From Desulfobacteraceae bacterium (GTDB lineage: Bacteria > Desulfobacterota > DSM-4660 > Desulfatiglandales > Desulfatiglandaceae): DNA of 28,485 nucleotides. The stretch is taken from NCBI GenBank assembly GCA_020349865.1, contig CP070700.1:2051306-2079790 (forward strand), in the 5' to 3' direction. The translations under genes and the position numbers were made by a program. Within the stretch, counting starts at the first letter, position 1, and every line of letters begins with the position of its first letter. The notes beneath the pieces are model-generated. The model was given only the letters and a program-made list of their open reading frames with translations, had not been told where the DNA came from and did no database searches. Below, one piece after another: positions 23,190-28,485 of the stretch.

Positions 23190-23690
23190 ATGGAAAGCCA
23201 GAGACTAGATGAAAAGCAAGGGATGACCGAAAAAGGTTCCACAATTTTGGTGGCAGTAGATTTTTCCCCCTGCTCCTTGTTGGCATTGAGGAAAGCAAAG
23301 TCCGTCTTGGGACAAAAGCCAGCTCGAATCTTGGTACTCCATGTGATTGAGGAAGATTTCATTCAAAGATGTGTTCGCCACGGCCTTGGGCCAGAGGAGG
23401 ATATCACTAAAAAGCTATTTCTTCGTGCCAAAGAGAGACTTCATAATGTCCTTCGTCAGGAAGGAATGGATGGCGAGGGTGTGGAGGGGTTAGTTTCGGA
23501 AGGGACACCATATCTTGAAATAAACAAGAAGGCAATCCAAAGCGGTGCTGACATGGTTGTAATGGGATGTCGGGGAAACTCTGGGGATATGAATACTATC
23601 TTTTTCGGAAGCACTACTGAGAGGGTCCTGAGATTTATCAAACGCCCAGTGCTTTGCGTTCCAGAAAACGAAGGCAATAAGTTGGACTAA
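23190..23690 (+). CDS. Universal stress protein (UspA family)
   Basis: The 166-residue protein has an N-terminal strand TILVAVDFSPCSLLAL, middle strand ARILVLHVIEE and C-terminal nucleotide loop GADMVVMGCRGNSG...FFGSTTERVLRFIKRPVLCVP. These are the ordered elements of the Usp fold. The G..G and GST elements indicate an ATP-binding-type Usp, although the spacing between them is one residue longer than the common pattern. The start ATG has AGGAG at good distance. A tail of about 20 residues before the fold is unusual. It may respond to energy or stress conditions; the neighbours show no common pathway. A decayed relative lies at 16191. Confidence 0.85.
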   Translation: MESQRLDEKQGMTEKGSTILVAVDFSPCSLLALRKAKSVLGQKPARILVLHVIEEDFIQRCVRHGLGPEEDITKKLFLRAKERLHNVLRQEGMDGEGVEGLVSEGTPYLEINKKAIQSGADMVVMGCRGNSGDMNTIFFGSTTERVLRFIKRPVLCVPENEGNKLD

Positions 23691-23803
23691 GAATTCCACG
23701 TCTACTTTTTCAGAATTTAATTGAATTAGGATCGGGAGTTTCCATCCTTCTCAATTTTTCCTTAGAGCCATTAGCTGCAGAGGAACTTGCTTACGATTAT
23801 ATC

Positions 23804-25057
23804 ATGCCGTCAGTATCATCATTGAAATCACTGAATCGTCAGGAAAGAAGCTGGGACACGGAACACAAGGATGAACTCTTGGCTCGTGCCGAGGCCCACA
23901 TATTTTCCACAGGTCTGCGAGATGGAGCGACACACCTCTGTCGCGCCAATATGAAGTATGGGTTAGCCAAAATCCACTGGGTTCAGGAGCAGCTTGGCAC
24001 GAAGTCGGATACCACCTTCATTTCTACCCCGGACATGACCATTACCCGGAACGTGGCCCGATGGAAGAGCGGGTTTGGCTATGGAGGGAAAGTCACCTGG
24101 GGCGATGGGGACATCGAACTGGTAATCCTCGATGTAAAGCCCAATACCTGCGGGATGCTGGTGGGCGGGATCGAGCGATTACCCGATAGCTCAGAATTGG
24201 TCCGTATGGTCGACAAGCTAAAGGGCGGAAAGAGAGAAATCGATGGGATTGAGGTCCAGTGGGACTTCCATCTCTCTAACCATTTCATAGACCTCTTTTG
24301 GGTAAAACCCCTGGGTGAGGTCAAGTTTTCCGAATATGTCTTCATCATCCATTCGTCTGCCCGCGAACTAACGGGGGACAACCGTATTGGGTTCGGCCTT
24401 TATTATGATAAAAGCCCCCTCCTCAGAAATATGGCGGAGAGGTTCAATACTCCATTCGGGCCTCTTCACATTTTGACCGGTTCTCGGGCTAGGGAATATT
24501 ATCAATTTTACCGATTTGCAGAAGAATACTCCAAACAAAAGCGTAATATTGCAGCAGAAGCGCTCTTCGGTGAGTTCAAACTTATCGCTAATGAAGTGCA
24601 CCAAGGACTGGCAAACATGAATGAGATTCTTTTGGGTTGTCACCAGTTCGACGAAAAAGAACCTGACTGCGTCTTCCCCTTTGTACTGAGGGCGGACTTG
24701 CCTGCCTATCTGGTAAAGGGTAAGCCCAACCTGGAAGAGAACGATATCGAGTCCCTGGGTTTTAGGCAGCGATCCCAAAGGTTAGGAGTATATGACAGGT
24801 TGAAGAAAGCGAACATCATCCCTCATGGCTCTGGCTATGCTTTTCCCGATCTACTGAATGTCAGTCGAGTATTCGAACACAATGCGCATAGATACTTCGA
24901 GGTAGACCTGCTCAACGACCGGGGCAAAAAGGTGCTTTCCGATGTTCGTGAGATCCCTTACATTTATCGTGGCCGGGAAGTAGTGCTAAAGACCTTGGAA
25001 CTGAATATGTGCGAACTCGTCGCCAAGTTGCTCCCGCAGTATGTGCTAAAAATATAA
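23804..25057 (+). CDS. Conserved-looking protein of unknown function (417 residues)
   Basis: The frame encodes 417 residues with good coding character but no family I can name. Notable segments: GGKVTWGDGDIELVILDVKP (about 94-113), GMLVGGIERLP, VQWDFHLSNHFIDLFWVKPL, VFIIHSSARELTGDNRIGFG, a basic helical part (YRFAEEYSKQKRNIAAEALF) and NEVHQGLANMNEILLG. Several His/Asp/Asn-rich motifs (DFHLSNHFID, IHSSARE, NEVHQG) look like metal or phosphate sites and faintly recall the GNHF and HSGSR motifs of RtcB-type RNA ligases; this is not an assignment. No signal peptide or membrane segment. The start is weakly supported, with no clear ribosome binding site before ATG 23804. The HD-domain gene follows 52 bp downstream. 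Confidence 0.6.
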   Translation: MPSVSSLKSLNRQERSWDTEHKDELLARAEAHIFSTGLRDGATHLCRANMKYGLAKIHWVQEQLGTKSDTTFISTPDMTITRNVARWKSGFGYGGKVTWGDGDIELVILDVKPNTCGMLVGGIERLPDSSELVRMVDKLKGGKREIDGIEVQWDFHLSNHFIDLFWVKPLGEVKFSEYVFIIHSSARELTGDNRIGFGLYYDKSPLLRNMAERFNTPFGPLHILTGSRAREYYQFYRFAEEYSKQKRNIAAEALFGEFKLIANEVHQGLANMNEILLGCHQFDEKEPDCVFPFVLRADLPAYLVKGKPNLEENDIESLGFRQRSQRLGVYDRLKKANIIPHGSGYAFPDLLNVSRVFEHNAHRYFEVDLLNDRGKKVLSDVREIPYIYRGREVVLKTLELNMCELVAKLLPQYVLKI

Positions 25058-25109
25058 AAAATACTTTTACACTCGGCCCTGAGACGGCGCGTGAGGAAGG
25101 AGACCACTT

Positions 25110-25751
25110 ATGTTCACTAGGAAGTTAAGTGAGAAAGAGGTATCCATTATTCACCATATAGAAGTATTCGTTCGAGACAAGCACGACAAGCTAAAGGGCC
25201 ATGACTACTCTCACGTATTGGCTGTAGCCAACTATGCCATAGAGATCGCCCAACGAATCCCTGACCCAGTAGACCCATTCGTTTTGATCTCTGGAGCGTT
25301 GTTTCACGATATCGGGCGAATTGGGACCAATAGCGGACGGCTGCATGGAATACGAGGAGCTACTATCGCCGAGGAATATCTGAGGGCTGTGGGTATAAGT
25401 CAAGACATCCGTAAACAGATCGTGCGGATTATAGTTCGCCATACTGAGACCTCCATGTTACTCCCGGAAACTGCAGCCGAGAAAGTGGTCTTTGATGCGG
25501 ATGACCTGGACCGTCTAGGGCTGATGGGCATGCTAAGGGGGATGATGGTTGGCGATGTAGATCAGTCCATGGAGGATATCATCGAGAACAGGTTGGAGAA
25601 GAGGAAGAAAGATTACCAGAAGCTGCATTTTCAGGCCAGCCGAGAGCTTGGCCGAAAGTTATACGATGAAACCCTTCAACTCATCGATTTCATTGAAGAT
25701 TCTTTGAGCCGCCGGTGCTCTGAGATAGGCAAGTTAGACCTGCCCATATAA
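25110..25751 (+). CDS. HD-domain phosphohydrolase
   Basis: This 213-residue protein carries the HD metal-binding set: HDYSH (His31, His35), SGALFHDIGR (His66-Asp67), VRHTET (His111) and a later Asp cluster FDADDLDRLG (Asp129-Asp134). It resembles small bacterial HD hydrolases acting on nucleotides or cyclic dinucleotides. The sequence does not show which. The ribosome binding site GAGGAAGGAG precedes ATG 25110. It follows the 417-residue unknown protein by 52 bp and may form a two-gene unit with it. Confidence 0.82.
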   Translation: MFTRKLSEKEVSIIHHIEVFVRDKHDKLKGHDYSHVLAVANYAIEIAQRIPDPVDPFVLISGALFHDIGRIGTNSGRLHGIRGATIAEEYLRAVGISQDIRKQIVRIIVRHTETSMLLPETAAEKVVFDADDLDRLGLMGMLRGMMVGDVDQSMEDIIENRLEKRKKDYQKLHFQASRELGRKLYDETLQLIDFIEDSLSRRCSEIGKLDLPI

Positions 25752-25936
25752 ACGGTCACTTGAAACACTGTCCTAGAAGGGGCTGATCTCCCAAAAGACT
25801 AGTGGAACATCAATAACTTGTTAAACCGCACCGGGTTTTCCTTATAGTGCAGTAGTCTGAAACATGCTTGAAACTTCCTTTTATAGGTTAACCCCTCTTT
25901 TAGCACAATTTACCCTGATTGCATTCTACATAGAAA

Positions 25937-26551
25937 ATGGATAACCGCTCGATCATTGTCGCATACAAGCGTTATGCCCGAACCTATGACCTCCTTTTCG
26001 GACGGGTACTCGAACCAGGACGGAGACTTGTCGTCAAGAAGATGAATTGTCTGCCTGGAGAACGGGTTCTTGAAGTTGGCATTGGCACCGGGCTTTCACT
26101 GCCCCTCTATCCTGAAGGCACCTACGTGGTGGGCATCGACATTTCTCCCCATATGCTCGCTCGGTCCAACCAGCGGATCTTTTCAGAAGGGATGCGGAAC
26201 ACCGAGCTTGGTCTCGTGGACGCCCAGAACATGAGCTTTTCTGATAATTGTTTCGACAAAGTCGCCGCGATTTACGTGGCCTCTGTCGTGCAAAATCCCT
26301 TCTCCATGGTCTCTGAGATGAAACGTGTTTGCAAGCAGGGTGGCGATCTCTTTTTCCTCAACCACTTTACCAATGGCAATGGCCTTATAGGGGTCTATGA
26401 GTCTTTGCTGTCGCCGTTTGCCAAGCTTATCGGCTTCAGGCCAACATTTTCCATTGATGACTTCGTTTCGGACAGTTCGCTCCATGTCGTGGAGATTGCC
26501 CCAGTAAACATGTTTGGATGTTGGACCTTGATCCATGCGAAAGATGGGTAG
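25937..26551 (+). CDS. Class I SAM-dependent methyltransferase, PmtA-like
   Basis: The 204-residue protein has the SAM-binding motif VLEVGIGTGLSLPLYP (about 45-60), then VVGIDISPHMLARS and a later NHFTNGNGLIGVYESLLSPF segment. The YDLLFGRVLEPGRR start and the NHF..GL...SPFA end are typical of bacterial phosphatidylethanolamine N-methyltransferases (PmtA), which make phosphatidylcholine in the inner membrane. The assignment to that substrate is by resemblance only; other small methyltransferases share the core. No ribosome binding site is evident before ATG 25937. The slipin gene begins 34 bp downstream, so the two are probably co-transcribed and both relate to membrane lipids. Confidence 0.72.
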   Translation: MDNRSIIVAYKRYARTYDLLFGRVLEPGRRLVVKKMNCLPGERVLEVGIGTGLSLPLYPEGTYVVGIDISPHMLARSNQRIFSEGMRNTELGLVDAQNMSFSDNCFDKVAAIYVASVVQNPFSMVSEMKRVCKQGGDLFFLNHFTNGNGLIGVYESLLSPFAKLIGFRPTFSIDDFVSDSSLHVVEIAPVNMFGCWTLIHAKDG

Positions 26552-26585
26552 AAGGATTCCCTATACAGTTTAGAAGGGGGATAGC

Positions 26586-27323
26586 GTGTTTTACATTCTG
26601 GCACTGGTTTTAATCATTTTCTTTCTGGCTTCGGCCATTAGGATTTTGAGAGAGTATGAGCGGGGCGTTATCTTTAGATTAGGTCGCTTGATCAAAACCA
26701 AGGGACCCGGTCTGATCATTCTTATACCGATCATTGATAAGATGCTTAAGGTGAGTCTTCGCATGGTGACCATGGACGTCCCAGTCCAGGATGTCATCAC
26801 TCGGGACAATGTTTCTGTGAAGGTGAACGCGGTAACCTACTTCCGGGTTATGGATCCCAACAAGGCAGTCATCGAAGTAGAGAATTATCTCTTTGCCACC
26901 TCTCAGTTGGCCCAGACCACACTGCGGAGTGTATGCGGGCAGGTGGAACTGGATGAACTTTTGGCCGAGAGGGAGAAGATCAACACTCAATTGCAGAGTA
27001 TTTTGGACCACCATACAGATCCCTGGGGGATAAAGGTGACAATGGTAGAGGTGAAACATATCGACTTGCCACAAGAGATGCGGCGGGCCATGGCAAAACA
27101 GGCTGAGGCGGAAAGGGAAAGGCGGGCCAAAGTGATCAATGCAGAAGGAGAATACTAGGCCGCCAATCGCCTTGCAGAGGCGGCATCCATTATCCATAAA
27201 TACCCTGAGGCCTTGCAGTTAAGGTATTTGCAGAGTTTGAGGGAGATATCGGCAGAGAATAATTCAACGACCCTTTTCCCAATACCTATAGACCTCTTTG
27301 AGTCCCTCTTAAAGAAGGTTTAG
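26586..27323 (+). pseudogene. Slipin/stomatin (SPFH) with in-frame TAG
   Basis: From GTG 26586 (GGGGG upstream) the frame encodes an N-terminal membrane segment ([20 protein letters not shown]), then the SPFH domain: [55 protein letters not shown] and [15 protein letters not shown]. After ...[10 protein letters not shown] comes TAG (27156-27158), and the same frame goes on with [40 protein letters not shown] and [14 protein letters not shown] to TAG 27321. In slipins the interrupted position is normally Gln or another polar residue (GEFQAA), so one C-to-T change from CAG explains it. The truncated protein lacks the C-terminal oligomerisation part. No NfeD-like partner gene is seen. Confidence 0.72.
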
Positions 27324-27346
27324 GGCGTGGATTAGCCACAAAATCG

Positions 27347-27366
27347 CTAGGGAAGCGTTTCCCTAG
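27347..27366. repeat. Perfect 8-bp palindrome after the slipin gene
   Basis: CTAGGGAA-GCGT-TTCCCTAG pairs perfectly and lies 23 bp after the slipin stop. No T-run follows. It may end transcription weakly or bind a regulator; the GGGAA/TTCCC halves faintly resemble palindrome B sites. Confidence 0.4.
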
Positions 27367-27425
27367 GCCTGTACACCCTCCCAGGGATAATGAATCAAAA
27401 CCCTTACTGCCTAAAACAAAATTTC

Positions 27426-27570
27426 GGAATTTTGAGTTCCAAAACACGAAAAACCGGAACTATAAGTTCTCACTCTTATTTTTTCATTATTTCAATTTGT
27501 TAGACCCCTTTAAATTCATCACAGGGAGCAAACAGACTATTCACCTGTGGTCATCAGAACTATGAGTTCC
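27426..27570. promoter_or_regulatory. Palindrome B enhancer array (three sites)
   Basis: Three 15-mers are seen: GGAATTTTGAGTTCC (27426-27440), GGAACTATAAGTTCT (27456-27470) and AGAACTATGAGTTCC (27556-27570). Their centres are 194, 164 and 64 bp before the -24 GG of the promoter at 27626. The 64-bp distance is identical, and the other two are within 5 bp, to those before the promoter at 20829. Confidence 0.7.
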
Positions 27571-27625
27571 TATAAATAACTGCCTGTGGGAATAAAAGAT
27601 ATTAGATATCAATAAGTTGCAGATC

Positions 27626-27641
27626 TGGCACACCTATTGCT
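27626..27641 (+). promoter_or_regulatory. sigma-54 promoter of the second OB-like gene
   Basis: The site reads TGGCAC-ACCTA-TTGCT with 10 bases between GG and GC, a full consensus. Transcription would start near 27652, giving a leader of about 180 nt before GTG 27832 that contains a short open frame. Confidence 0.82.
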
Positions 27642-27655
27642 GTCTACCTCGGCGG

Positions 27656-27781
27656 ATGAAGGTTAAAACATTTGTGATACCAGGGGAAAAGGAATTAGTA
27701 ACTGCAACAGTTTTAGATCTGATGGAATCCGGCAAAATGAAATGGAGGCAAAGACGCAAGGCTTCTAGTCAGTTACACTAG
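27656..27781 (+). CDS. Possible 41-residue leader open frame
   Basis: An ATG at 27656, a few bases after the predicted sigma-54 start point, opens a frame ending at TAG 27779: MKVKTFVIPGEKELVTATVL, DLMESGKMKWRQRRKASSQL, H. The peptide is basic at the end and has no recognised relatives. It has no ribosome binding site, so it would need leaderless initiation. Its ATG lies 30 bp after the promoter's first base, as the ATG of paralogue 1 lies 29 bp after its own promoter. It could be a leader peptide or chance. Confidence 0.25.
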   Translation: MKVKTFVIPGEKELVTATVLDLMESGKMKWRQRRKASSQLH

Positions 27782-27831
27782 TCGTGGTCAAAATCACAAA
27801 AGTTCTGTCCCGACATATTAAGGAGTAGCGT

Positions 27832-28131
27832 GTGAACCCCAACTATTACCGTGCCATTGAAGAGAGCGGCATCAACAGAAAATATGATGCAGACCATGAG
27901 TTGATAACTATCCGTGGCCTTATCACTCCGGCGGCCTGGGATGAAGAAGGCAATGTGATTGCCATTGCAATCTCGACTTTCGATGAGGAGGAGTATCTCC
28001 TTGATAGTTATGACATGGAAAAGGAGTTAATGTCGCATATCCGGAAAGAAGTGGTAGTCACTGGCGAAGTGAGAAAAGATTATGGGAGAAAAATTATTAG
28101 AGTAATAAGCATCAACGGAGAAAGGAGGTAA
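27832..28131 (+). CDS. Small OB-fold-like protein, cytoplasmic (paralogue 2)
   Basis: The 99-residue protein starts at GTG 27832, 6 nt after AAGGAG. It is a paralogue of the protein at 20858: TIRGLITPAAWDEEGNVIAI, AISTFDEEEYLLDSYDMEKE, LMSHIRKEVVVTGEV and KIIRVISING align through the whole domain, with the WDE(K/E)GNV loop and DE(E/D)EYL kept. The N-terminus differs (MNPNYYRAIEESGINRKYDA). A small OB-like barrel is inferred from the strand pattern. It has its own sigma-54 promoter and the same palindrome B array. The membrane-channel-like gene follows within 5 bp and is translationally linked. The function is unknown; the layout suggests regulation of, or service to, a membrane protein under stress. 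Confidence 0.72.
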   Translation: MNPNYYRAIEESGINRKYDADHELITIRGLITPAAWDEEGNVIAIAISTFDEEEYLLDSYDMEKELMSHIRKEVVVTGEVRKDYGRKIIRVISINGERR

Positions 28132-28135
28132 GAGA

Positions 28136-28485
28136 ATTGAACTTACGACAGTCGTTACAGGAGCATGGAATACGTTTGCCACAAAGATCATGGCCTTTAT
28201 CCCAATGTTGATCGGCGCCATTATCATCTTTGTGGCCGGGTTGATCCTTGCCAAACTGGTGAAGGCGGGGGCAGTAAAACTTCTAAAACTAGTCCGTTTT
28301 GATAGCGCTGGGGAGAAGACAGGAGTGAAGGACTTTTTAGATAAGGGTAATATTATCAAAACCCCATCAGAGATCGTTGGGGCGTTGATCTATTGGTTTA
28401 TCATGATCCTGGTGATCATTGCCTCACTGGATGCGTTGGGTCTGCCCATAGTATCGGATCTTCTCAACAAGGTCTTTCTCTACAT
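28136..28485 (+). CDS. MscS-like membrane protein, N-terminal part (runs off the window)
   Basis: The frame reads ELTTVVTGAWNTFATKIMAF, then the membrane segment IPMLIGAIIIFVAGLILAKL, KLLKLVRFDSAGEKTGVKDF and a second hydrophobic segment IVGALIYWFIMILVIIASLD. This is the conserved N-terminal pattern of small MscS-like or TM-helix-repeat proteins (V-R-F-D, then P-S-E-I-x-G at the second segment). No ATG, GTG or TTG starts this frame at the right place. The in-frame codon 7 nt after a perfect AAGGAGG (28122-28128) is ATT at 28136, and the first in-frame ATG is at 28190, inside the first membrane helix. The gene begins 5 bp after paralogue 2. It is cut by the window end, so the channel domain cannot be checked. 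Confidence 0.65.
   Translation, partial: MELTTVVTGAWNTFATKIMAFIPMLIGAIIIFVAGLILAKLVKAGAVKLLKLVRFDSAGEKTGVKDFLDKGNIIKTPSEIVGALIYWFIMILVIIASLDALGLPIVSDLLNKVFLY

Noticed and set aside
1..28485. CRISPR array or toxin-antitoxin system
   Set aside because: No regularly spaced direct repeats and no recognisable toxin or antitoxin pair were seen on either strand.

Overview
The window looks like chromosomal DNA of a Gram-negative, anaerobe-type bacterium, most likely a Desulfobacterota (deltaproteobacterial) lineage. This is an inference from three things: dense sigma-54 (-24/-12) promoters with bacterial enhancer-binding signals, many histidine kinase/response regulator pairs next to DASS-type anion transporters, and protein families (PEP-synthase-like protein, SLC13 transporters, PmtA-like methyltransferase, slipin, MscS-like protein) in the style of sulfate reducers or syntrophs. 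No rRNA or complete tRNA is present, so taxonomy cannot be fixed.

Left part (1-14.9 kb). A sigma-54 promoter precedes a lone receiver protein. A short response-regulator remnant and an 865-residue PEP-synthase-like protein follow. Two related anion-transport/signalling modules come next: DASS1 - kinase1 - receiver1 (3795-7630), and kinase2 - receiver2 - 43-residue membrane protein - DASS2 - Yip1-like protein - receiver-CBS protein (7895-13760). The two kinases share a periplasmic sensor. Each module starts behind a sigma-54 promoter with a palindrome TTTACA-RTC-TGTAAA centred 115-116 bp upstream of the -24 GG. A third copy of this palindrome, at the same distance, precedes a sigma-54-like site on the minus strand for an orphan PstS-like binding protein (14057-14869), so the three transcription units look like one regulon.

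Middle part (14.9-19.1 kb). A small lipoprotein gene, a 5'-truncated universal stress protein remnant and a PAS kinase are followed by about 1.3 kb without intact genes. That stretch holds a 25-bp piece matching the 3' end of a tRNA-Leu and, next to it, a decayed tyrosine-recombinase gene on the minus strand. This is the footprint of an old integration event.

Right part (19.1-28.5 kb). An NtrC-type sigma-54 activator with a degenerate receiver (19143-20573) sits just upstream of a second sigma-54 regulon. Two paralogous small OB-fold-like proteins (20858-21172 and 27832-28131) are each preceded by a sigma-54 promoter and by three GGAAC-N5-GTTCC-like palindromes at nearly the same distances (64, about 166 and about 196 bp before the -24 GG). 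A fourth copy overlaps the activator's own stop codon. A third, exported small protein (21267-21554) appears to share the fold. Between them lie a SufC-like ATPase and a slipin, each interrupted by one in-frame TAG, plus a zinc ribbon, a universal stress protein, an uncharacterised 417-residue protein, an HD phosphohydrolase and a PmtA-like methyltransferase. The window ends inside an MscS-like membrane protein whose apparent start codon is ATT. Envelope and stress functions (slipin, lipid methylation, mechanosensitive-type protein, Usp) suggest an envelope-stress response controlled by the adjacent activator; that reading is inference.
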